The position numbers and the translations under genes are program-made. Below are positions 40,918 through 49,423 of a stretch of 64,000 nt of DNA, one piece after another. The stretch is from Bacillota bacterium (GTDB lineage: Bacteria; Bacillota; Clostridia; Acetivibrionales; JANLFN01): positions 124,001 to 188,000 of the forward strand of contig JAEZTC010000016.1 in NCBI GenBank assembly GCA_023421675.1. The letters run 5' to 3'. Under the pieces are notes generated by a model. That model searched no databases, was not told the origin of the DNA, and was given only the letters and a program-made list of their open reading frames with translations. How positions within the stretch are numbered: position 1 is the stretch's first letter; every line of letters begins with the position of its first letter.

Positions 40918-41020
40918 TTTGGCTGAAACATCAAGCCATGGGTTGTATTACTTTTATAAATACTTAAAGTAACGGGAAAACTATATAGGAAGTGAGATAA
41001 AAAATCCGGGAGGTGGAATT

Positions 41021-41185
41021 ATGGATAAAAATGCACCTTGTATGAAAGTTAAATGCGGTGTTACAAATTGTGCCTATAACGAATCTAAGATGTGCCATGC
41101 CGACGCTCTTGAGGTAAATCCTATGAGATCTAAGGCAACCATAAGTGACGATACCTGCTGTACTACGTTTATAGACCAAGAATAA
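41021..41185 (+). CDS. DUF1540 cysteine-rich small protein
   Basis: Protein of 54 residues matching DUF1540: KCGVTNCAYNESKMCHADALEV followed by a Cys pair (DDTCCTTF). Seven Cys in all, probably a metal-binding fold. These proteins are widespread in Clostridia with unknown role. SD GGGAGGTGG lies at normal distance. A strong bidirectional terminator follows. Confidence 0.87.
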   Translation: MDKNAPCMKVKCGVTNCAYNESKMCHADALEVNPMRSKATISDDTCCTTFIDQE

Positions 41186-41196
41186 TAGGATTTTAT

Positions 41197-41227
41197 AAGA
41201 GAAGAGGCTATTAGTCTCTTCTCTTTT
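41197..41227. terminator. Bidirectional terminator between DUF1540 and cheB
   Basis: AAGAGAAGAG pairs perfectly with CTCTTCTCTT; T-rich on one side and A-rich on the other. Confidence 0.85.
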
Positions 41228-41238
41228 CATTTTAGATG

Positions 41239-42276
41239 TTATTTGTTCTTGAGTAAAGACATCAATATCTGGGGAATATTCTGTAAATGTGCTTGCTTTT
41301 CAACTGCTCCTATATCGTAGGCAACTTTCGGCATACCATAAACAACACATGAAGACTGATCTTGCCCTATCGTTCGTGCTCTTGCATTTCTCATCGCAAG
41401 TAGACCTTTTGCGCCGTCGCTTCCCATTCCGGTTAAAATGATTCCTATGGAGGTTTTACCGGTAAGAGCTGCTACTGAATTAAAAAGAACATCTACCGAA
41501 GGACAATGGCCGTTTACCTTTTCTCCCTTAAAGCATTCTACCATAAGACCCTCCGGACATTTTTTAAGTCTCATCTGAAAATCCCCAGGTGCAAGCAGTG
41601 CCAGGCCTGGCCTTACTATATCGCCAGTCTGCGCTTCTTTTACATCAATAGCACACGACTTGTTAAGCCTGTCTGCATACATTGCTGTAAACACAGGAGG
41701 CATATGCTGAACTATGACAACTCCTGGAATTTCTTTAGGAAGTGCTGTTAAAACATTATAAGTAGCTTCAGTCCCTCCAGTAGAAGCACCGATTGCAATT
41801 AGGTCATATCTGATATCACGGTTTATACCAGCTTGAACATTGTTTTGTAATGATTCTGCCTTCCAGCCTGACATATTGGCTGTGGAAGCAATCTTAACCT
41901 TAATAACAAGTTCATTTATAAATATTTCAATATTTTTAGGATTACTATAATCCGGCTTGTTTACAAAATCGACAGCTCCGTTATTCAAAGCATCAAAAGC
42001 AGCCTGACTCGCTGAACTGACAACAACCGTCGGAACGGGGTATTGAGGCATAAGCTTTCTCAAAAATTCAATACCGTTCATTTTCGGCATTTCTACATCA
42101 AGTGTCATAACATCAGGCTCATATTCTATTATTTTATCTCGTGCCTCATAGGGATTGGAAGCTGTGCCCACTACTTGAATTCCTGCATCATTGGAAAGTG
42201 CTCTTGACAACATTTCTCTGAATACTAAAGAATCATCTACAATTAAAACCTTTACTTTTCTTCTTTTTATATCCAA
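41239..42276 (-). CDS. cheB: Chemotaxis response regulator / protein-glutamate methylesterase
   Basis: CheB of 345 residues. The receiver domain has VLIVDDSLVFREML and phospho-Asp in MTLDVEMPKMNG. The C-terminal methylesterase has the catalytic Ser in IGASTGGTEA, His in VIVQHMPPVFT and Asp in GMGSDGAKG. It removes methyl groups from chemoreceptors to reset sensitivity. No cheA, cheR, cheW or receptor gene is near, so it is an orphan here; the other parts must lie elsewhere, or it serves a non-motility pathway. Confidence 0.95.
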   Translation of the reverse strand: MDIKRRKVKVLIVDDSLVFREMLSRALSNDAGIQVVGTASNPYEARDKIIEYEPDVMTLDVEMPKMNGIEFLRKLMPQYPVPTVVVSSASQAAFDALNNGAVDFVNKPDYSNPKNIEIFINELVIKVKIASTANMSGWKAESLQNNVQAGINRDIRYDLIAIGASTGGTEATYNVLTALPKEIPGVVIVQHMPPVFTAMYADRLNKSCAIDVKEAQTGDIVRPGLALLAPGDFQMRLKKCPEGLMVECFKGEKVNGHCPSVDVLFNSVAALTGKTSIGIILTGMGSDGAKGLLAMRNARARTIGQDQSSCVVYGMPKVAYDIGAVEKQAHLQNIPQILMSLLKNK

Positions 42277-42415
42277 TGTACCTGTTCCTCCGTAGTAATT
42301 CTATTGCTGCTTCGGTTTGGTGTTGGAATTACAATTAATTATTGAGTATTACTATTTTAACATGACATTGATATTGTCTCAACTACAGATACAATATTTG
42401 ATAAAACTATCTTTG

Positions 42416-42443
42416 TTGATTTAGATAAATATGATACTATAGT
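42416..42443 (+). promoter_or_regulatory. Probable promoter of the topoisomerase operon
   Basis: TTGATT, 16-bp spacer, TATAGT. It lies 93 bp before the subunit B gene in the divergent gap with cheB. Confidence 0.45.
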
Positions 42444-42536
42444 TCATGGTATATAAAATTATTAAACACGTTATGTATTTAAAATCTTTATTTTTACCGA
42501 GAATATTAATATATTAACCAAAAAGGTGATATACAA

Positions 42537-44510
42537 ATGACAAAGTCTAAGAATGAATATGGAAATCATAGTATAACGTCTCTTAAAGGCGCAGACAGGG
42601 TAAGACTCAGACCGGGGGTTATATTCGGCTCGGATGGCCTGGAAGGCTGCGAACATTCGGTATTTGAAATACTTTCTAATTCGATAGATGAAGCCAGAGA
42701 AGGTTATGGTAAAGTAATTGAAATTAAGCGCTATAAGGATGGTTCTATATCTGTAATAGATGAGGGGAGAGGAATACCCCTTGATTATAATACCAAGGAA
42801 GAGCGTTATAACTGGGAGCTGGTTTTCTGTGAGCTTTATGCCGGTGGCAAGTATAAAAACAATTCCGGCGAAAACTATGAATTCAGTCTTGGCCTCAACG
42901 GCCTTGGAAGCTGTGCAACCCAATACAGTTCAGAATACATGGACGTTATAGTATACAGAGACGGTTTTAAATATTCTCTTCACTTCGAAAAAGGTGAAAA
43001 CGTTGACGGTTTAAAGAAAGAAAAATTTTCATATGAGCGCACTGGAACCATTATTAAGTGGAAACCTGATCTTGATGTATTTACCGATATAAATATACCA
43101 CTGGAATATTATCAGGATATCCTAAAAAAACAGGCGGTTGTAAATGCTGGTTTAAAGTTTGTACTGTATGATGAGCAATCCGATTCGTCCTTTGATTTCT
43201 TTTATGAAAACGGTATAGCTGATTATATACGTGAGGTCAATCAGGATAAGGGCTTTACAGATATACAATTTTATGAGACCTCTACAAAAGGACGTGACAG
43301 GGAGGATAAGCCTGAATATAGGCTCAAAATGCAGATTGCATTTTGCTTCAATAATGAAATTAATCTGCTTGAATATTATCATAATTCAAGCTTCCTGGAG
43401 CACGGCGGTTCTCCTGACAAAGCGGTAAAAAATGCATTTGTCTATATTATTGATAAATTCCTTAAGCAAAGAAACAAGTATAACAAGGATGAAGCAAAGG
43501 TAACGTTTGCTGATATACAGGACAGTATAATTCTTGTCACAAATTCATTTTCAACTATGACAAGCTATGAAAACCAGACCAAGAAATCCATTACTAACAA
43601 GTTTATTCAGGATGCAATGACCGAATATCTCAAGGAACAGCTGGAAATTTATTTTATTGAGAATAAGGTGGAAAGTGAAAAAATAACCGAGCAGGTACTG
43701 GTTAATAAAAGAAGCAGGGAAACTGCAGAAAGAACAAGAATTAACATAAAGAAAAAGCTTGGTGGAACAATTGACATATCCAATAGGGTAAAGAAATTTG
43801 TAGATTGCAGGACAAAGGACTTAAGCAAAAGGGAAATATATATAGTGGAAGGTGATTCCGCTCTTGGTGCATGTAAATTGGGCAGGAATGCGGAATTTCA
43901 AGCTATTATGCCCGTCCGCGGAAAGATTCTTAACTGTCTTAAGGCTGACTATGACAAAATATTTAAAAATGAAATAATAGTAGACCTCCTAAAAGTTCTG
44001 GGATGCGGAGTTGAAGTTAAATCCAAGCATAATAAGGAACTAAATACTTTTGAGCTTGAAAACCTGAGGTGGGACAAGATTATTATTTGTACTGATGCCG
44101 ATGTAGACGGTTTCCAGATACGTACACTTATACTAACAATGCTTTACAGGCTGGTTCCCACGCTTATTGAAGAGGGTAAGGTTTATATAGCAGAATCACC
44201 GCTTTTTGAGATAACAGCCAGGAATAAAGCATATTTTGCTTACAGTGATAAGGAAAAGAATGATATAGTGGCTAAACTTGATGGAAAATATTCCATACAG
44301 AGATCCAAAGGTCTTGGAGAAAATGAACCAGAGATGATGTGGCAGACTACAATGAACCCTGATACAAGAAGGCTCATTAAAGTGCTGCCCACAGATATGG
44401 AAGAAACTTTAAATGCTTTTGAGCTGCTGCTTGGTGACAATCTGCAGGGAAGAAAACTTTATATAGAAGAAAACGGATATAAATACCTTGACATGATAGA
44501 CGTCAGCTGA
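42537..44510 (+). CDS. Type IIA topoisomerase subunit B, topoisomerase IV-like
   Basis: ATPase subunit of 657 residues. GHKL motifs: FEILSNSIDEAREG (N), VIDEGRGIPLDY (G1) and GLNGLGSCATQ (lid). The TOPRIM domain has YIVEGDSALGACKLGRN and the Mg-binding DADVDGFQIR; PVRGKILN and RSKGLGENEPEMMW are present. It diverges from housekeeping GyrB/ParE (for example GVIFGSDGLEGCEHSVFEI near the start), so this is likely an extra topoisomerase IV-like pair; gene names parE/gyrB are withheld. The subunit A gene follows after 13 bp. Confidence 0.9.
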   Translation: MTKSKNEYGNHSITSLKGADRVRLRPGVIFGSDGLEGCEHSVFEILSNSIDEAREGYGKVIEIKRYKDGSISVIDEGRGIPLDYNTKEERYNWELVFCELYAGGKYKNNSGENYEFSLGLNGLGSCATQYSSEYMDVIVYRDGFKYSLHFEKGENVDGLKKEKFSYERTGTIIKWKPDLDVFTDINIPLEYYQDILKKQAVVNAGLKFVLYDEQSDSSFDFFYENGIADYIREVNQDKGFTDIQFYETSTKGRDREDKPEYRLKMQIAFCFNNEINLLEYYHNSSFLEHGGSPDKAVKNAFVYIIDKFLKQRNKYNKDEAKVTFADIQDSIILVTNSFSTMTSYENQTKKSITNKFIQDAMTEYLKEQLEIYFIENKVESEKITEQVLVNKRSRETAERTRINIKKKLGGTIDISNRVKKFVDCRTKDLSKREIYIVEGDSALGACKLGRNAEFQAIMPVRGKILNCLKADYDKIFKNEIIVDLLKVLGCGVEVKSKHNKELNTFELENLRWDKIIICTDADVDGFQIRTLILTMLYRLVPTLIEEGKVYIAESPLFEITARNKAYFAYSDKEKNDIVAKLDGKYSIQRSKGLGENEPEMMWQTTMNPDTRRLIKVLPTDMEETLNAFELLLGDNLQGRKLYIEENGYKYLDMIDVS

Positions 44511-44523
44511 TGGAGGGAAACAA

Positions 44524-46713
44524 GTGTCACAAAACAGACCATTTGAACAACTAATAGTAGATACCCTTGAAAAAAATTATATGCCATATGCTATGAGTGT
44601 TATAGTATCCAGAGCCATTCCCGAGATTGACGGATTTAAGCCTTCGCACAGAAAGCTGCTTTATACCATGTACAAAATGGGACTGCTTACTGGTAACCGG
44701 ACTAAATCTGCAAATGTTGTTGGACAGACAATGAAATTAAACCCTCATGGAGACATGGCGATTTATGAAACTCTTGTAAGACTTACAAGAGGTAACGATG
44801 CTCTTGTTTTGCCTTACATTGATTCAAAAGGAAATTTCGGTAAGCAGTATTCAAGGGATATGGCATTTGCAGCTCCCCGTTATACCGAGGTAAAACTGGA
44901 CAAGGTATGTGAGGAATTATTCAAGGACATAGACAAGAATACTGTTGAATTTATAGATAATTATGACGGTACAATGAAGGAACCTTCTCTCCTTCCTACA
45001 ACATTCCCCAATTTGCTTGTAAATGCAAATCAGGGAATAGCGGTGGGTATGGCCAGCAGCATATGCAGCTTTAACCTTCAGGAGGTATGTGAAGCAACTG
45101 TTCAGTTTATTCAGGATGAAAGGGTAGATATCCTGAAATACCTTAAAGCTCCTGATTTTTCAACAGGTGGTCAGCTTATTTATAATGAAAACGAAATGTT
45201 ACATATTTACAAGAACGGCAGAGGAAGCTTCAAACTGAGGGCTAAATACCGCTATGACAAAGCAAACAGCTGTATTGAAATATATGAGATCCCTTATACA
45301 ACAACTGCCGAGGCAATCATAGACGAGGTTGTTGAAATAGTTAAATCGGGCAAAATCAAGGATATTGTTGATTTAAGAGACGAGACAGACCTTGACGGAC
45401 TTAAAATCACTTTTGATATAAAAAAGAGTGCAGACCCCGATAGTATAATGAACAAGCTGTTTAAGCTTACTTCTCTGCAGTCTTCATTTGCATGCAACTT
45501 TAACATACTTGTCAATGGAAGCCCAAGAGTAATGGGAATTAAGACTATACTAACCGAGTGGCTTATTTTCAGGATTACATGTATAAAACGACAGCTTTTA
45601 TATGATATAGCAAAGAAGTCTGAAAAGCTTCATTTACTGCTTGGTCTAAGAAAAATCCTTCTTGATATTGATAAGGCAATTAAAATAGTAAGAAACACTG
45701 AACAGGATGAAATGGTTGTTCCAAACCTTATGCAAGGGTTCGATATAGATCAGGTTCAGGCGGAATTTATAGCAGAAATAAAGCTGAGGAACCTTAACAA
45801 ACAGTACATTGTTAACCGCGTAAGCGAGGTGGATTCACTTCAGAAGGAAATAAATGAACTTAATGAGATACATAAAGATGAAGGCAAAATTAAAAAAATT
45901 ATTGTTAAGCAGATTAATGAAGTAGCAAAAAAATATGGGAAGCCGAGAAAAACTGAAATAATTCAGGATGATATGATAGAGGTGATAACTGAAGAGCATT
46001 TGATAGAAGATTTTAACCTGAAACTGTTTCTTACTGCACAGAATTATCTTAAGAAGATATCTCTGGTATCACTAAGGGCAAACCCTGAGCAGAAGCTTAA
46101 GGATGACGATTATATTCTCCAGGAAGTAGAAACACATAATAAGACAGACCTGCTGCTCTTTTCAAACAAATATACAGTGTACAAGCTTAAAACTTACGAA
46201 CTGGAAGACTCCAAGGCAAGCAGCCTGGGTGAATACCTTACAAATCTGCTTGAACTGGAGCCTGATGAAAAGATAATATATATAATTCCAACGGATAATT
46301 ACAGTGGGTATATTCTGTTTTCATATGAAAACGGAAAAGCAGCTAAAATACCATTGGAAAGCTACGCAACGAAGACAAACAGGAAGAAGCTTGCTAATGC
46401 ATATTCAGATCTTTCAAAACTTGTTGATATGAGATTTATGGAGGCAGATAAGGAACTGGTTGCAATTAGCAGTATAGATAAGGTGCTTATTTTCAATACT
46501 TCTTCCATCAACCCCAAATCCACAAGAGATTCACAAGGGGTACAGGTTCTAAAGTCAAAAAAAGGCAGTGTTCTGGTTTCAATCAAGGGATTGGATCAAA
46601 CTGAAATTACAGATCCTGACTACTACAGAACAAAGGTTATTCCTGCGGTAGGCTGCTATTTGAAAGATGACGATAAATCCAATAACCAGATAGAATTAAA
46701 GCTTGATATATAG
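44524..46713 (+). CDS. Type IIA topoisomerase subunit A, topoisomerase IV-like
   Basis: DNA cleavage subunit of 729 residues with a GTG start and GGAGGG site. The catalytic Tyr lies in FAAPRYTEVKL; the lead-in MSVIVSRAIPEIDGFKPSHRKLLY (about 20-43) and GIAVGMASSICSFNLQE are typical. The C-terminal region is short and I see no GyrA box (QRRGGKG-type), so relaxation and decatenation rather than supercoiling is expected. A charged segment (NELNEIHKDEGKIKKIIVKQ) forms the coiled coil of the C-gate. Pairs with the preceding subunit B. Confidence 0.9.
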   Translation: MSQNRPFEQLIVDTLEKNYMPYAMSVIVSRAIPEIDGFKPSHRKLLYTMYKMGLLTGNRTKSANVVGQTMKLNPHGDMAIYETLVRLTRGNDALVLPYIDSKGNFGKQYSRDMAFAAPRYTEVKLDKVCEELFKDIDKNTVEFIDNYDGTMKEPSLLPTTFPNLLVNANQGIAVGMASSICSFNLQEVCEATVQFIQDERVDILKYLKAPDFSTGGQLIYNENEMLHIYKNGRGSFKLRAKYRYDKANSCIEIYEIPYTTTAEAIIDEVVEIVKSGKIKDIVDLRDETDLDGLKITFDIKKSADPDSIMNKLFKLTSLQSSFACNFNILVNGSPRVMGIKTILTEWLIFRITCIKRQLLYDIAKKSEKLHLLLGLRKILLDIDKAIKIVRNTEQDEMVVPNLMQGFDIDQVQAEFIAEIKLRNLNKQYIVNRVSEVDSLQKEINELNEIHKDEGKIKKIIVKQINEVAKKYGKPRKTEIIQDDMIEVITEEHLIEDFNLKLFLTAQNYLKKISLVSLRANPEQKLKDDDYILQEVETHNKTDLLLFSNKYTVYKLKTYELEDSKASSLGEYLTNLLELEPDEKIIYIIPTDNYSGYILFSYENGKAAKIPLESYATKTNRKKLANAYSDLSKLVDMRFMEADKELVAISSIDKVLIFNTSSINPKSTRDSQGVQVLKSKKGSVLVSIKGLDQTEITDPDYYRTKVIPAVGCYLKDDDKSNNQIELKLDI

Positions 46714-46763
46714 CATATTAATTACCCGTTATAAGGTATACTAGTTTTAATGGAGGCAATGAT

Positions 46764-47855
46764 ATGGCTTTTGAAATGGTAAAGTACAAAGAACCGGATT
46801 TTAAAATGGAACCTTTTATTTCGGCACCTTGTGTAAGTACAAGGAGTGTAGAAATCAAAGGTGTTGCACCCGACAATTTTCATGCAACAACCATTTTCCC
46901 GGAGTACTTCAAGATTGATGGAAAGTGGGTCCTTGCTCAGCAGAGCAGGATGGACTGTGTAGTTGTTGTACTTGAGGATGGGAATGTTGAAGTAAAAGAG
47001 TTCAGAAGATTAGAAGTCGGAGACAGGGTAGTTGTCGGCAGGAGTGAAGATGCAAGCAACGGTATATTTGTATATACAGAGGGTTTTAAATACAGTGCCG
47101 AGTTGGAGGAAACCTTTGCATTCAGAACAGGTAGATCAAGGGAAACCTCATATTCCAGGGACTATGACAGCTTGTATGATATTTTAAAATATGAAAAAGA
47201 ACATGGTTATATTGTATGGGTACTTGGCCCTGCTGTTGTTTTTGACCACGACTCCCGTGCAGCAATGGTTTCTCTTATAGAGAATGGCTTTGCTGGAGCT
47301 GTTTTTGCAGGAAATGCTCTTGCAACGCATGATATGGAAGGATCGATTTTCAGGACTGCTCTTGGGCAGGATATATATACACAAGCATCAATACCAAATG
47401 GTCATTATCATCACCTTGAGCTCATAAACAGAGTGAGAAGACAGGGCTCAATTGAGAATTTCCTTAAGAACGATAGTGTTAATGATGGGGTAATAAACGC
47501 ATGCGTCAAAAACAACATTCCATTTGTTCTGACAGGTTCAATCAGGGATGATGGTCCTCTTCCTGAGGTATATGCAAATGTTTATGAAGGACAGGACGCT
47601 ATGAGGAAGCATATAAGAAAGGCTACAACAGTATTAGGCTTGGCAACCCAGCTGCATTCAATTGCAACAGGAAACATGACGCCATCTTATCAGGTCGTTG
47701 ATGGTGTAGTCAGACCCGTATTCATTTACAGCGTTGACATATCTGAATTTGCAGTAAACAAGCTTAGGGACAGGGGAACGACACAGGTAACCTCGATAGT
47801 AACCAATATTCAAGATTTCCTTGTAAACCTTTCAAGAAATCTGACAGGTAAATAA
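46764..47855 (+). CDS. TIGR00300-family protein (archaeal-type ornithine cyclodeaminase / LOR-SDH domain)
   Basis: Protein of 363 residues matching the conserved LOR/SDH domain family: VSTRSVEIKGVAPDNFHATT near the N-terminus, WVLGPAVVFDHDSRAAM and GFAGAVFAGNALATHDMEGS in the middle, and IPNGHYHHLELINRV. Characterised relatives are the archaeal ornithine cyclodeaminase and the C-terminal domain of cyanobacterial AgrE/ArgZ; the expected reaction is ornithine to proline plus ammonia with NAD (established for relatives, inferred here). Single gene behind the topoisomerase pair with a GGAGG start site and its own terminator. Confidence 0.85.
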   Translation: MAFEMVKYKEPDFKMEPFISAPCVSTRSVEIKGVAPDNFHATTIFPEYFKIDGKWVLAQQSRMDCVVVVLEDGNVEVKEFRRLEVGDRVVVGRSEDASNGIFVYTEGFKYSAELEETFAFRTGRSRETSYSRDYDSLYDILKYEKEHGYIVWVLGPAVVFDHDSRAAMVSLIENGFAGAVFAGNALATHDMEGSIFRTALGQDIYTQASIPNGHYHHLELINRVRRQGSIENFLKNDSVNDGVINACVKNNIPFVLTGSIRDDGPLPEVYANVYEGQDAMRKHIRKATTVLGLATQLHSIATGNMTPSYQVVDGVVRPVFIYSVDISEFAVNKLRDRGTTQVTSIVTNIQDFLVNLSRNLTGK

Positions 47856-47872
47856 CAAAATTAAATTTTTAA

Positions 47873-47897
47873 AAGGAAGCGGCAACGCTTCTTTTTT
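47873..47897 (+). terminator. Terminator after TIGR00300 gene
   Basis: GAAGCG, loop GCAA, CGCTTC, followed by T residues. Confidence 0.85.
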
Positions 47898-47945
47898 GAT
47901 GTAAAAACTGTTTTGTTCTTTATTTCCATTTACCCTAAATATGCT

Positions 47946-47959
47946 TTATGTTAACCTAA
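47946..47959. promoter_or_regulatory. Recurrent palindrome element, copy 7
   Basis: TTATGTTAACCTAA, 48 bp before the second GH18 gene; one mismatch from the full palindrome. Confidence 0.45.
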
Positions 47960-48007
47960 CAATAACATCAGATATCAAAAGTAAGCATTCACTTAATGGG
48001 GGATATA

Positions 48008-49423
48008 ATGAGGAAAACAGCCTTTTTTTTCATTGTTTTTTTTGTGCTCTCTTTTCTTCCTATCAACACCTTGTACGCAGCCTCAAACGGTTACCCGACA
48101 ATGGAAATCAATGTTAACGGGCAAAGAATTCATCTTGATACACCTGCGATTGTTTTAAACAATAGAACCATGGTTCCGGTAAGAGGTGTATTTGAAAAAA
48201 TGGGGGCTGATGTTGAGTGGTATACAGGTACAACAAAAATAGTAGTTACTCTTGGCAATACACAGGTTGTTCTGAATATGGGCAAAACATCAGCCACTGT
48301 CAACGGTGAGATTAAATATATGGACGTGCCGCCTGTAGTAATCAATAACAGAACCCTTATTCCTTTGAGGTTTATTTCAGAAAGTATCGGTATGTGGGTA
48401 GGATGGGTCCAGGGCGTAGCACTTGCAACAATTACACACCCTGATTATTTTAATAATTTGCCTTCAAACAGGGTCCTTGGCTATACAACAAATGATTATT
48501 TGGGAGATAACAGTTCATATCAGTCTTTTACCACAAATGCATCAAATATAAGCGAAATTGCAACATTCTCTTATTCAATTGATAACTATGGTAATCTAAA
48601 AAAAATAGGGGAATCACAGAGTGATGCTGTAAACTATGCAAATTCAAATAATGTTAAACCGCTGCTTCTTATTAATAATTTCAATAACGGGGGTTTTGAT
48701 ATAGACCTTGTTCACTCGGTACTGTCCAGCTCTTCAAGGCGTGCTGCACTTATACAAAACATACTTGTTGCGTTAAGCAGGGAAAAATACAGCGGCGTTA
48801 ATATTGACTTTGAACATATATACTGGTATGACCGCAGTAATTATTCAGCTTTTGTAAGGGAACTTAACCAAAAATTAAAACCTTATGGATATTTAACTAC
48901 CCTGTCAGTGCCTGCAAAGGACACAGACTATTATGCTAACAATAACTGGAATGGTGCTATTGATTATAAAGAAATTGCAAAGTATGCAGACTATTTAATG
49001 ATTATGACATATGATGAGCACTGGTTTGGGGGTGACCCGGGACCTGTTGCTTCATATCCGTGGGTTGAAAATGTAATAAAATACGCTGTAACTCAGATGC
49101 CATCCAAAAAAATTCTGCTTGGGATCGGGGCATATGGTTATGATTGGGCGTATACAGGCTCAAGAGCTATAGCTGTTAAAAATATTAACAGTCTAGCTGT
49201 AGATACAGGGACTGTACCACAATGGGACAGTATTCAAATGTCAAAGTATTTCAATTATGTAAAAAACGGTACTCAACATCAAGTGTGGTACGAGGACACT
49301 GATGGTATTTTACCAAAATTGGATTTAGTAAGTCGTTATGGTTTGGGAGGAATAGGTATTTGGAAGTTGGGCTATGAAAACAGTGATTTCTGGACATTGA
49401 TAAATTCCAAATTTCCCAATTAG
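48008..49423 (+). CDS. Exported GH18-family protein with copper-amine-oxidase-like N-terminal domain
   Basis: About 471 residues: signal peptide (cleavage after YAA), a CuAO-N domain with two repeats (IVLNNRTMVPVRGVFEKMGADVEW and VVINNRTLIPLRFISESIG), then a GH18 barrel. The catalytic strand reads YSGVNIDFEH: the proton-donor Glu and the preceding Asp are kept, but the first Asp of DxxDxDxE is Ser and the second is Asn, as in spore-cortex YaaH/SleL-type proteins. It likely acts on peptidoglycan rather than chitin. GGGGGAT precedes ATG 48008. The stop codon overlaps that of the convergent MFS gene. Confidence 0.88.
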   Translation: MRKTAFFFIVFFVLSFLPINTLYAASNGYPTMEINVNGQRIHLDTPAIVLNNRTMVPVRGVFEKMGADVEWYTGTTKIVVTLGNTQVVLNMGKTSATVNGEIKYMDVPPVVINNRTLIPLRFISESIGMWVGWVQGVALATITHPDYFNNLPSNRVLGYTTNDYLGDNSSYQSFTTNASNISEIATFSYSIDNYGNLKKIGESQSDAVNYANSNNVKPLLLINNFNNGGFDIDLVHSVLSSSSRRAALIQNILVALSREKYSGVNIDFEHIYWYDRSNYSAFVRELNQKLKPYGYLTTLSVPAKDTDYYANNNWNGAIDYKEIAKYADYLMIMTYDEHWFGGDPGPVASYPWVENVIKYAVTQMPSKKILLGIGAYGYDWAYTGSRAIAVKNINSLAVDTGTVPQWDSIQMSKYFNYVKNGTQHQVWYEDTDGILPKLDLVSRYGLGGIGIWKLGYENSDFWTLINSKFPN

